The position numbers and the translations under genes were made by a program. From NCBI RefSeq assembly GCF_020509005.1, contig NC_063012.1:9672001-9736000 (forward strand): DNA of 64,000 nucleotides, written 5' to 3'. The notes under the pieces are model-generated. The model made no database searches. It worked only from the letters and a program-made list of their open reading frames with translations, and was not told the origin of the DNA. The DNA is from Fulvia fulva (lineage: Eukaryota > Ascomycota > Dothideomycetes > Mycosphaerellales > Mycosphaerellaceae). Numbering within the stretch: position 1 is the first letter of the stretch; each line of letters opens with the position of its first letter. Positions 12,176 through 23,179 of this stretch are shown here, piece by piece.

Positions 12176-12694
12176 TATTATAGTCTCCCTATAGAGTATA
12201 TAGAAGGTAGGGACAGAAGAGCCTTAGAGTACTTAGAAGTCGTTAAGAAGTAAAAGTCTAGCTTAGTATATAAGCGGTAAGAATTATATACCCCGTAATA
12301 TTTACTACGGGACCTAGCCCTCCAAATTCACTACTCTACTAAACCTTAATAGATTTACTTCGGCTCGTAACTATATAACTTAAGGCACTCCCGCGAGTAC
12401 CCGCGACTACGCTAGACCCTAGAAGAAGCACGTAGAAGACTCGGAACGTAGGGCAGGTTGAAATAAGGTTTTGAGCAAAGCTACTAAGCGCGGCTTCGTA
12501 CGGGTTAGCCCTACAAATGCGGGGACACGTACTCGCGAGGGTCGCGTATAAGTATCTAGCCTTCCCTAGGCCTCTCTTACTTTCTTCGTCTTTCGTTTTA
12601 TATAGCAATTATACTATACCCTTTGTATCTACACTTCGTACCTATATTCTTGCTTTCACTCTTATATCTTATAGGCTAGGCTCTCGCCCTAATA
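12176..12694 (+). repeat. 3' LTR of Gypsy-1
   Basis: 519 bp, aligned end to end with 6403-6922. Nearly all differences are CpA to TpA or TpG to TpA changes, and this copy carries more of them. One base (12695) separates it from the Copia-2 LTR. Short open frames at 12339-12608 (-) and 12517-12705 (+) lie inside it and are not genes. Confidence 0.88.
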
Positions 12695-12695
12695 A

Positions 12696-12930
12696 TGTTA
12701 AATAGGTACGGGTAGATAGTAGCGGAGTAGAGTAAGAGATTAATCTTTAACTAACTAATAGTACGAGTATATAGTAATATATTAGGAACTAATATGTTTA
12801 TTATGTTAGACATCTATCTACGCTAAAGGGGAGAGAAGGTATCTCCCTATAAGCTAAGTTATCGTAGATACCTTAGGCTACTAGATCACTTCCTAATTGT
12901 TGACTCCCTTTAAGATGCTACATCTTAACA
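12696..12930 (-). repeat. 3' LTR of Copia-2
   Basis: TGTTAAATAGG...CATCTTAACA, matched along its length to 18080-18314. On the interior side the minus strand reads GATAAGTAGGGG (12931-12942) just before it, a probable polypurine tract. Confidence 0.9.
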
Positions 12931-12999
12931 CCCCTACTTATCTCGTATAGGAGGTTATAGTCTGCTCACTTCCTATTAATAGTACTTAGACCTTTTTAT

Positions 13000-15900
13000 G
13001 ATAGGTAAAGCTAGCTTACAAACCTCTAGAAGTATAGACTAGTCTTTAGTTTTGTAAACCCGTCTATAACTATCTTAGAGGTTAGGGTGTACTTAATAGC
13101 AATAAGCCTCCTCTACTAAAGTTTCCTAATAGCGTTATAGGCAATGTCAATGTGCTTCGACTTGTTATGAACATATACCTCTTTTACTAGGATGAGGGTA
13201 GCTTGATTGTCACCTCTTAATTGTACTAGTCTCAAATTTGATATAGTCTCCTAATTTCTAGTGATTCTTAGTTGATAGGAACAGTCTCCTACTAACTCTA
13301 GACAATCTATTTCTCTTAGTAGTAAAGCTAGGAATTAGGACTACTTTGTATATATATTTATAGCTATATATTCAGCCTCTATTATAGATGTTGCTATAGA
13401 CTTTTGCTTCTTACTTATCTAAGAAACTAGTGCCCTATAGAGGAAGAAGATATACCTAAGGATTAAGACTCTGTCTGCTTTGTCTATAGTATAATCAGAA
13501 TTATAGTATCTGATAAGGTGTCCTTTTCTAGACTTTAAGAACTGAAGTCCTAGATCAGGGTATGATCTTAGGTACCTAGTGATCTTCTTCAAAGCCTTTA
13601 TGTGGTAGGTAGATAGGTCACTCACAAATGAGCTCATCCTTCCTAGGGCAAAAGTAATGTCTAGCCTTGTGATTGTTGCTAGCTATATCCAAGTACTATT
13701 AATACTCTAGTACTCTGCCTTGTTACACCTCTTATCTATATAGCTTGAAGGTTTGAGGGCCTTATAGCTAGCTATAGGTGAGTGTGTAGGTACTGCCTTC
13801 TTATAGTTCATTCCTATCTTAGCTAGGCTATCCCTAATAAAGTGTCCTTAGTCAAGTTTTAGGATTCCTCTCTTCCTGTCCCTTATGACTCTTATACTAA
13901 GGATTTTTTTAGGTTCACCTAGATCTTTGATCTTGAAGATCTTTCTAAGTTCTCTTTTAAACGAGAGAACATCTATTAACTTTGGTGTAGTAATTAGAAT
14001 GTCATCCACATATATAAGGATTATAATCTCCCTCTTCTTATAGATAAGTAGGCATAGATCTACTTCTGACTATGTGAATCTAATCTCTCTAAGCTTTGAC
14101 ACACAGAGTTGATTCCAATCTCTAGCTACTTACTTAAGTCTATATAAGCTTTTGAGGATTTTGAACACTATGTTTAGTAGAAGCTCAACTCCTAGTAGTA
14201 GTAACATAAAGATGTCTTTATAGAGGGTGCTTTCTATAAATACATTGTTCACATCTACTTAGTAAAGATAAAGATCCTTCTTATACACAATAGCTATAAA
14301 CACCCTAGGGGTGTCCTATCTTACTATAGGTGTAAATGTCCCTATAAAGTCAACACTAAACTTCTATAAGAAGCCCCTTACAACTAGTCTAGCCTTGAAC
14401 TTTTCAACAGCTCTACTAATACTTCTCTTAATTCTAAAGACCTATCTTAATGTAACTAGATTTGCTCCTTTTAGTAGAACAGAATTTTCCTAGGTGTTGT
14501 TACTCTATAGAGTATCTAGTTCCTTATAGATTGCTTCCTTCTAAAGATGTCCCTATTTCTTGTCATTTATAGCATCCTTATAGGATTTTAGAATTAGGAC
14601 CTCTTGCTTATATATAATAGCTTCTATAGTTACTATAAAGACTATTTCCTTAACTTCTCCCCGGAATTTGCTATCCTATAGTATTGAACTGTCTACTAAT
14701 TATATAGCTATAAAGAAAGCTTAGTGAAAAGTAGTAAGGTTCTCTAAGAGGTCTATTACTTCTCCTACTTTAGTAGTTAGTTCGGGCTTAGGGACTATAG
14801 ATTTTAGGGTTTTCTATTTCATGTCATAGCCCTTAACATTATAGTCAGCCTTTCTCTTTCCAAGGGATGATTTAGGGACCGTTACTTATAACCTAGTAAC
14901 GTCTATTTCCTAGGGATCTAGGGAGCTTCTCTTAATTAGCTAATCGATTTTCTGAAATTCCCCTACGTTCTCCGGAGGTTAAGGAAGTTATATAAACAGC
15001 TTTCTCGGCTAAGCGACTTTAGGGCTCTCAATTAGCTAATCTATCTCGGGGGTGCTTTAATAGACGCCTAAATAGTAGGTAGATTGCCCTAAGGATACGT
15101 TCTTCCTCGGCCTTCCTAAGGGCTTCCTAGCTAGTACGCTACTTAGTAGATTTAATATTGGAACATTAAGACCTATATCACCTCTAGGCTAGTCCTTAAA
15201 GAAGTCTATATATATATATTGTTTAACAGCTCTTATGTCTAGTTCCTAAAAGAGCTAGGCTTTAGCTATGTTTTAATATACCTAATAAACACTACTTCTT
15301 TACCCCTATTTATTAGCTTGTCACTTCTTACCTATTAAGGTTATAATCTTATGTCTATATAGACGATAGCTTTACATCCCTAAACTTTCAAATAGTTGAT
15401 GGTCGGTTTAATACTATCAAAAGCCTCATCTAGTGAAACCTTAAACCTATCGTAATCTAGGCTATTTAGTAGTTTGTTCCTTATATAAGTTTAGGCCTCT
15501 AGTACTTTAGGCCAAAATTCAACCGGCATTTTAGCCTCTTTAAGCATTGCCCTTATAGAGTCCTCTAAGGTTTGTATTGACCTCTTAACTAGTCTATTCT
15601 ATAGAGAGTTATATACCTTAGTCGGCTCGAGCCTAATCCCTAAATTCTTCTCCTACTACTTTACTAATACAATAAGTTCTTTTGTATTGTTAAGCCTTAC
15701 TACTTTTAGCTACGCTAATGATTTCCTCTCTACTTTGATCTTCTAGTTCTAGAGAGCAACTAGAGCATCTTCTCTTTTCCTAAGAGGAAAGGTCTACTTC
15801 TTCCTAGAGAAGTTATTAACAATCTTAAGCTAGTATTTAAATCCTAGTCTTGAGATTAGTAGTAGGCTATATATATTAATAGATATAAGGGCAAGTCTTT

Positions 15901-17650
15901 TAGGTCTTCTCTCTATAACTTTACCTTTATACTTCTTTATCTTTGCTATTAAATATACTCTACACTAGTGAAAGCTATCCTTAGGGATAGGAATAGGTTC
16001 TTTTAAGTCTATTACCTTGTAAAGATTCTAGAGCGAATTCTTCCTAAAGTGTATAAATCTTCTATACTAAAGCTCCTACTACTTTAGGTCGGTCTCTAAT
16101 TAAGCAGTCACAAAGGCATTCTCTATTAGTAGTGTATATAATAAGTAATATACCCGTTCTTATAGGAGAGGAGAAATCTCATTAATAAATAGAACCCCCC
16201 TAAGGAGCTTTGTCTAGACAATAGTCTTACTAGAGGGAGAAACAAGAGAAAATGATAGAGGTTGAACACTAAACTACTTACTAAACTAGTTCTATAAAAC
16301 TAGGTTACTCCTAGCTTAGGTATAAGTAGGACATCTTCTAAAACAACTTTTCTACTAGCTCTCCTACTCATCTCTACATTCCTAATATAAGTGGCTAATA
16401 AAAACCCACCTCCTACTTTGATCTATTTCTTCCTTATTAAGGGAGTTATAGATCTAAAGAGGCAGCTTTAGTCAGTTATATAGGATGAAGTATAGGAGTT
16501 AAGTAACTACTCTAACGAGGGGAACTTGCCTTAGACTTCTATAGTTAAGTAAGCTACTTTATTATACTCACCATTATTACACATTGTCTCTAGGGATGAG
16601 CTGTATAAGTCACGTGACTCTTAGGCGGAAAAACCTTTTCTAGTCTTCTTTACTTTAGAGGTATAAGACTAGGCCTAGTTCTTCTATAGTGATAGTATAT
16701 TAGAGCTGAGTTTCTTTATCATTTTCTTAAGTTCTTCTATAGAGGACTTCTCTCTTAGTGTCCTCCTTAAAGTGGATGGTAGAGTTCTCTTCTTCTTAAT
16801 ATATATTATATTCTAGGAAGATAGTAGTTAGGAATAAGATCTAAGGACCTTTCTTACCTTAGGCAGACTAGGGCAGTCCTTAATTAGATGATTCTTCTTA
16901 TAGAGAAGGTAGGAGAGTGGTCTTACTAGACCTAAGGGCTTGACCTAGGTAGCTACTATACTATACTTAGCCTTAGAGGGATCTAACCTAGCTTCTTAAG
17001 CTTTAAGGATTCTTAAGGTCCTTTTATAACCTATCTTTAGCTAAGCTATAATAGTATCCCTAGCTATATAGTAGTTAGGTAGTAGTGAGCTTAAGAGCTA
17101 GGTCATCCTTACATTAGCTTTCCTATAATGCTGACCCTCTAAGTCAATATTAGCAATCCTTTTTCTAAGAGAAACTAGGTGTGTCTATATAGATCTAATA
17201 GTGAACTCTTTACTTATCTTAAAGGTCACAAATTGCTTTATAAGCTTATATATATAGGTTAGTAGCACCTAGCTATACTTGTTCTAGATATACACCTACT
17301 TCTTAGTAGCTGTTCTAGATTTATATAAGCCCTTAAGCTTAAATTCATCTTCTTCTATAATCCTACTAAGGATACTAAAGTTGTATACTATATTGTGTCT
17401 TGCCTATATTAGCGTATTAAGGATCTCTTTAGTTATAGCCTCTTCTTAGAGTTTCGGAGTCTTGCCCTTAATGTTGTTAAAAGACTTTTCTATTAGGTCA
17501 TTAATTATAAAGAATGCTGATTGGCTCTCTATCTTATATCTCTAAAGGTTGAACCATCTCTTCTAATTGTACCTCCTAAGAATTAGGATTTTGCCTCCCT
17601 TCTCCTCTATCTTCTCTTAGCATAAATCTATAATAGATTAGATGTAATGA
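13000..17650 (-). pseudogene. Copia-2 gag-pol polyprotein (RIP-inactivated)
   Basis: Read on the minus strand. Gag lies at about 16800-17650 with a CCHC-like knuckle near 16867-16910 (NHLIKDCPSLP, its two N-terminal Cys apparently Tyr). Protease and integrase occupy about 15200-16750, with the conserved integrase C-side stretch around 15590. RT is at about 13850-14700, with an intact YVDD at 14001-14012. RNase H is at about 13010-13700; here a 72-codon minus-strand run (13419-13637) remains open and reads DLSTYHIKALKKITRYLRS, the standard copia segment between RT and RNase H. Stops sit at former Gln and Trp codons. The limits of the coding region are estimated. The plus-strand frame at 14311-14493 is an antisense shadow in the same position as the one in Copia-1. 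Confidence 0.85.
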
Positions 17651-18062
17651 AACAAGGTGTATATATTCCAAAGTAGTAGCTTAGATCCTACTAAGGCTTC
17701 TAGTATAAAATAGGAAAGTTCGTAGGTATAGATACTAAGGCCTACTTAGTAAAGTAAAGAAGGAGCGGTATAAGGTCTCGGGGCTAGGATATAGATCTAT
17801 CTCTCCTAGTAGAGCTTCAAATGAATTACTTGAAGTCCTTCTTAATAGTATCTCGATACAGTTCTACCTATAGAGTATCTTTAAGGTATTAGCTTTAAGT
17901 AAGCCGTATAGAGTCCTTATCTAGGTTACCTATTACTAAGTATCGAACTAAGCTCCTTAATAGGATAGACGGGGTAGACTTCTAATTCCTAGATGTTTTC
18001 TGCTACGATAGTAAGGGATATAAGTAACCTATACTAATATAGGTTGCTCTTATTTCTATATA

Positions 18063-18079
18063 AACCCGGGCTTATAACC
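18063..18079 (-). other. Candidate primer-binding site of Copia-2
   Basis: Just inside the 5' LTR the minus strand reads GGTTATAAGCCCGGGTT, which looks like the complement of a tRNA 3' end (acceptor stem plus T arm) after one TpG to TpA change. I cannot name the tRNA from sequence alone. Confidence 0.45.
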
Positions 18080-18314
18080 TATTAAATAGGTACGGATAGA
18101 TAGTAGCGGAGTAGAGTAAGAGATCAATCTTTGACTAACTAATAGTACGAGTATATAGCAATATATTAGGAACTAATATATTAATTATATTAGATGTCTA
18201 TCTAAGCTAAAGAGGAGAGAAGGTATCTCCCTATAAGCTAAGTTATCGTAGATGCCTTAGGCTACTAGATCACTTCCTAATTGTTGACTTCCTTTAGGAT
18301 ACTACATCTTAATA
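18080..18314 (-). repeat. 5' LTR of Copia-2
   Basis: 235 bp matched to 12696-12930. The first TG is TA here (TATTAAATAGG) and the terminal CA is TA, both RIP-type changes, so this copy is slightly more mutated. Confidence 0.9.
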
Positions 18315-19579
18315 ATATATAAGCTTCTATCTAGATATAGGGGTATACGACTAACCCGGCAAATCAGCTTAGGATCCTCGGACTATAGGTAGACCCGGCG
18401 CTACGGTAGAGGAAGCACGTATAGGCAATATTACGGAAAGCTAAACAGAATATAGTATCATACTAGAGGCTTACTACGTCTATATAGGGGGCGGACTTCC
18501 GGTAGTCACGACTTCTATATACGGCTATTATACGGCCGGTCCTTACCTATAGTAGCCAAGTGTAGTCCTTAGACGAGAGGGCCTACCTCTTAAAGGGACC
18601 CGTCGCCCCGTTAGCGAAGATCTAAAACTAATGCCTAAGGAAGGTTACCGGGGTATATAAGTCGATACTAATAAGGATACTTAAGTACGAGATCGCTATA
18701 CCGCCGATCGACCTATATATCTAGGGACTACGGACCTCCTACTTAGGTAAGTTAGTATAGTACCTAGTATAGAAGGTCATCGCTAGTATAGTCGTAAGGG
18801 CCCGCGAATTAGTACTAGCGTATAAGGGCATTCGACCCGGAAACGAGCCGAACTACCGGGTAAGGGACGAATAGCTAGCAATATAATAGGAAGGTAAGAA
18901 ATCGTTTGTAGAGCAACTATAGAAAGAGAGGTGGAACAACTAGGTTATAGGGTATAGTAGACGCCCTTAGCTAGCGGGACAATCTAAGGAATAGTTAGCT
19001 ACAAAATCCGCGGTCAAGTACCCCCCGAAGCTTATCTACTACCGCCTTACGAGGGTATAGAGTAGTATAGTAACCTAACTACGAAGCGAACATATCGGCC
19101 TCTAGGGGTACCTATTATAGAGGAAGGTTCTAGGATACACGAATATTAGCTACCCCTACGGCTATTACTCCTAGAACGTACGGTACGCACTCCTCGTCTA
19201 TCTAAGGTAGTCGCTAGGAAGGGGGGAGTAGATAGTAAAGGCGAGGAACCGGACGATTAGGGCACTTCTTAATAACGCTAAGGACCTACGGCGTATTACG
19301 AACTAGATACTAGAGAAGGTCTAGCTAGAACAGTACCGCCTAGTAGGAGTAGTATAGGAAGAGAGGACACGACGTAGCGCGACGAGACCGGCTAGGAGCG
19401 GGGGCTAACGGGGTAGTGACATAGACTACGTACGTTTAGAGGGAAAGCTAAACTAGATAAGGAGTAGTCGGGGGCGGGAAGGGTTTTTACCTATTCGGGT
19501 TTCCCTTTGTATATAACAATAGATATATACCTATATAGGCCGGATAGGGTCCTAGAACAGGGGAATGACAAATCTATCT
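18315..19579 (+). mobile_element. LINE-T copy L1 (3' part only)
   Basis: 3' portion of the LINE-T ORF2 plus 3' UTR, cut on the left by Copia-2. It ends in AAATCTATCTA and is followed by Gypsy-A sequence ATTAATAGAATAG (19580-19592), the mirror of the 13-bp target-site duplication of L5. L1 is therefore the left-arm counterpart of the L5 3' end, not an independent insertion. It includes the C-terminal region of the RT polypeptide, with stops at former Gln/Trp codons. Confidence 0.88.
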
Positions 19580-20510
19580 ATTAATAGAATAGGATAGCGA
19601 TTCTTAATAGTAATAGCGTTTAGCCTATAGTAGTTAATATATACTCGTAGCCCTCCTCTAGGCTTTCTTACTACTAATACCGGTACCGGTAACTAGCTTA
19701 TTTTCTAGCCGGTCTTATATACCTTACCTTCTAAAGTCTATTCGAGTAACTATTTCTTAACGGCTTCATTCTCCTTCTCGGCTAGTCCGTATAGCTTTCG
19801 GTATAGCGGTTCTTAAGGTCTACCGGGTTTAATATAAATCTCGTAGTCGATACCTAGTCGGTAAGGTAGGAGTCCCTCGTAGTCCTTTACTAAGAAAGTA
19901 TCTATAATGTCGTAGTATATAGGCGGGAGCTTCTCTTTAGGATTGTAGTTAAACTGGTTGTTTAAGAACTAATCTAGGTCATATGCTACTATCGCGCTTA
20001 GTTTAAGGCTATTATTATTATTGTCGTTATCCTCGCGCCCCGTAGGTATAATATAGAAGTACTCGGCCCTAGGCCGGTACGCGTACATCTCCTATACGCG
20101 CTACGAGACTTCCTAGTAATCTACCTCTTTATCTACCTCTAGAGCGGATATATCTAGCTCCGCCCCTCCGGCTATAAATCCTACTAATTCGCTAGTAAAG
20201 GGCTTTAGTCTATATTTCGTTCTACCGATATAGTTTAGAGATTATACTATTATCGATGTCTTATTATATAGATAGTAATCGAAGTAGTAGTTAGATCTAA
20301 ACGCCACCTCGCTAGTTTTCTAGAAGATGTTCGGGTTGTATACGGAGAGCTACGGTAGTCTAAAGACAATATCGTATTCGAGGTCGGTAATATAGTATAG
20401 TACTTGCTTATAATAACCGCCGATAACTACGTCTATAAGGGCTATATATATAATCTAACGCACTATAGCCGATCTATCTCCTAGTGTCAATCGTCTATTC
20501 TTTGTCAAAG
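19580..20510 (-). pseudogene. Gypsy-A pol fragment (protease end and start of RT), left-arm copy
   Basis: Mirror copy of 47630-48561. Minus-strand translation gives the retropepsin C-terminal part (YDIVFRLPQLSVYNPNIFQ, where G to R and W to Q/stop are RIP-type) and the RT start ([18 protein letters not shown]). The chain stops at 19580 where L1 joins. The RT catalytic core, RNase H and integrase are not in this arm; they are found only at 53565-56700. No function remains. Confidence 0.85.
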
Positions 20511-20659
20511 GGATCAAGGGGGTTATATATTTACGTATAAATTTCTAATCAAGAAAGAGAGAGGTAGAGGTAGAATCTATAAGGCCGCGAGCCTTTTTAT
20601 ATTATATTATTACGGGTAATACTATGTAAGGGTGTATAGCTAGTTATTATTTATCTAGT

Positions 20660-22746
20660 ATATATACCGATATCTTAAGCTCCTTACTATAGTCCGTCTC
20701 TTATATTCTATATCTCTGAATCTTATACTCTTTCTGTCTTAGAAAGTTCGGTTACTAACCGCTATCTACTACGCTTAGGTAGCGGTCGTGTCATTTCCCT
20801 ATTACTATAGGTCGGTAGTAAGGGAGCTAAGGTTCGGGTTGGCGTCCGTATTGTTTTGTAGACGTATATAGGTTTAGCTATAGCTCTTATATCGCTACGA
20901 TATAATACCTTTAGTCGTCGAGTTTCTAGAGGAAGTAGAGTTAAACCTTGTCCTTACTTTTGTTTACGTTATACTATATAATAGTAAGGTTAGCTTATAT
21001 TAGTATTACGGACTAGCTAGGATAAGTTCTATTAGGGTGCTCGTTAGCTATATAGCTCCTTCGTTTATCGCGCTATCCTATTAGGTTAGTTAGCGTTCGG
21101 TCGTTAGGGGGTGCCTAAAGATATGTATCTATCTAGCTTCATTTACCGCCCTCTATAGCCCCTTAGGCGCCCCGGCGGTATATAAGTACTCTACTATATA
21201 TTTTATATCGCTTCGTCTATCCTTTTCCTCTTTACGGCCTCGAATCCTCTATACTAGGAATTGCTAAGCGTTAGTATAGAGTACCTCGCCGGAGTTATTA
21301 CCCTAGCCTAGCGGGCCTTTTCTTGCGCTACTATCCTTATAGGGCATTAGTTCGAGTATACCGGGTGTTTACGGCCGTAGTACGCGTACCTCGATTCCTC
21401 CCGTAGGTATTGTTTCCCCTAATACGGTCCTACGTAGTATAGGTACTTAGGGGTCTTCTCGGTATACTTTAGCGCAATATAGCCGTATTATTAGTAGTTA
21501 AAGCATTAGAGCACTCTGTAGCTACTCTTATATATCTCCGTGTCGAGGCGTTTGTATTACTAGAATAGTCCTCCTTCTAGGACCTAGTTCGCTTATTCCG
21601 CGGTAGCTATCTAGATAATTAGAGAGGAGTACGTCTTAGTAGCTTCGACGTTCTTATTTAGCTACGCTACTTTAGTAAAGCGTACTCCCGGTAAGGTGTT
21701 CTAGTTCTATTTCTAGAGTAGGGCGAGGTCGTTCTCTACCCTAAAGGTCCTTAGTACCCTATAGGCTATTACCGTAAACTACTAGTAAGAGACCTTTACC
21801 GACCTCGCTACCTTAACTATCTAGTCCTTAAGGGTCTCGAGCTTTTGTCGGTCTGTCTCCTATACTATAAAGAGGCGTATTACTCCTCTAGGCTCGATTA
21901 TAGCTCCTACTATCTCCTTCTAGCTAATCCTATCTACTAGCTCCTTACTTATTAGGCCCTCTAGCTCTCGCTTCTCCTCGGGGTCTATAACGTACACCCT
22001 AATAGCGTTGTTTATCCTTTAGGTCCGTAGGTTAGGGGAGCTAGCTACTACGTTTACCTATATAGGAGTATACTAGGTAGGAGCTTTCTATATTATCTAC
22101 TAGATTACTCTCGGGATCTAATATTCGAGTACCTTAAGGGCTCCGAGGAGTTAGGCGATCGTGTTCTTATACGTCCTAGCTAGGCGCTTATCTACTTCAA
22201 GTATCTCTTAAGCCTCTTTATAGAGGTCCTTCTATATAGAGGTTTAGTTAACCTAGAGGGGAGGCTTACCCTATATTTATAGTCGCGGTTACTATAGCTA
22301 TTACTAGTTTAGCTATTATTACTAGCTATATTGTTACTAGCTTAGTAGTAGTATACTTTATGTCTAATTTTTAGTAGGCGTAGGTTTCCCTTATAAGTTA
22401 CTTAATACTAGCTAGCTAGTAAGGAAGGAATTATATTTAGTAAGCTAGCTACGAGATAAGGTAATAAGTCTTAACCGCGCTTTCCTACTTATCTAGTACT
22501 ACCGTATAGCCTCGTTTCGAGAGATTAGCCCGGAGTAAAAGCTTCCCTCTACGCCCTCCCTCCCTATTTACTCCTTAAGCTAATATCTACCTCTATAGAC
22601 CTAAGCCCTTTAGTACTCTCTATTAAACGATATACGTATCCGTCCTCTCGGGCTATATAGATAGTATTAGCCGTCGCTACTAGTATATACTACGCCCTAG
22701 GTTTTAACGCCCTTCGCGTTACCGTAGCCTATCTCTAGAAAGCGGC
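20660..22746 (-). pseudogene. LINE-2 ORF1 (zinc-knuckle protein) and start of ORF2 endonuclease, left-arm copy
   Basis: Mirror copy of 45395-47480. It holds the gag-like ORF1 with two zinc knuckles (near 21420-21510) and, toward 20660-20990, the beginning of an ORF2 endonuclease. The four stretches I compared against the right arm were the same. See the right-arm entry for domain details. Confidence 0.8.
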
Positions 22747-22940
22747 TGTTACGGCCGCTCCGTAAGTAAAGGATTAGCAAAGGGGCACGTGACCTTAGAT
22801 TACGTAACGCTCGGCCCGAAGCCGACCCGTAATACCTCGGCCCTTAAGTATAGGCCTCGACCTTAGAACCTACTTCTCTCTTTAGCTATCGACTTTATTA
22901 ATACTACACCCCTATACTCTCGTACTATAGCCTCGTAACA
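22747..22940 (+). repeat. 5' LTR of Gypsy-B, left arm
   Basis: 194 bp with perfect 7-bp inverted ends, TGTTACG...CGTAACA. Mirror of 45201-45394. It keeps several CpA/TpG sites, including a CACGTG box at 22787-22792, in contrast to the interior. Confidence 0.85.
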
Positions 22941-23179
22941 CTTCGATAGCTTATTAATAAGAACGCTACTATATTTAGCGCTACTTAGCTTAAAAATTAC
23001 GATAACGCGACTCCTCGAAATCCCCGACTCGTACTAGCGTAGAAGGTAGCGTAGTACTCTCTCTCTCTCTCCCTCCTAGTAAAGACGCTAGAAGGGCGCA
23101 CTATACTTATAGTATAGCGAGACCGTAGGGCACCGGCCCTAGCGGCGGCGCGAATACTTAATATATCGTATACTATACG

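Larger units (their letters stand above)
6403..12694 (+). mobile_element. Gypsy-1: complete Ty3/gypsy LTR retrotransposon with chromodomain-like tail, RIP-inactivated
   Basis: A whole element of about 6.3 kb: 5' LTR 6403-6922, gag, pol in the order protease-RT-RNase H-integrase-chromodomain (gypsy order), a polypurine tract at 12165-12171, and 3' LTR 12176-12694. The LTRs are clearly homologous, differing mostly at RIP sites, and can be read as TGTTA...TAACA, with the first TG now TA in both. Flanking five bases differ (GACTT on the left, ATGTT on the right), so no target-site duplication is visible; the right flank is immediately the LTR of Copia-2. Confidence 0.92.
12696..18314 (-). mobile_element. 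Copia-2: complete Ty1/copia retrotransposon, RIP-inactivated
   Basis: About 5.6 kb with two 235-bp LTRs (12696-12930 and 18080-18314) around a gag-pol region read on the minus strand. It keeps more CpA/TpG than Copia-0 or the LINEs, so it was either mutated less or arrived later. No target-site duplication: the five flanking bases are AATAA on the left and ATATA on the right. The right side enters LINE-T in mid-element while the left abuts the Gypsy-1 LTR, so at least one flank has been rearranged. Confidence 0.9.

Noticed and set aside
12339..12705. Open frames within the Gypsy-1 3' LTR (12339-12608 -, 12517-12705 +)
   Set aside because: They overlap each other on opposite strands in non-coding LTR sequence, and the 12517 frame runs across the boundary into the Copia-2 LTR.
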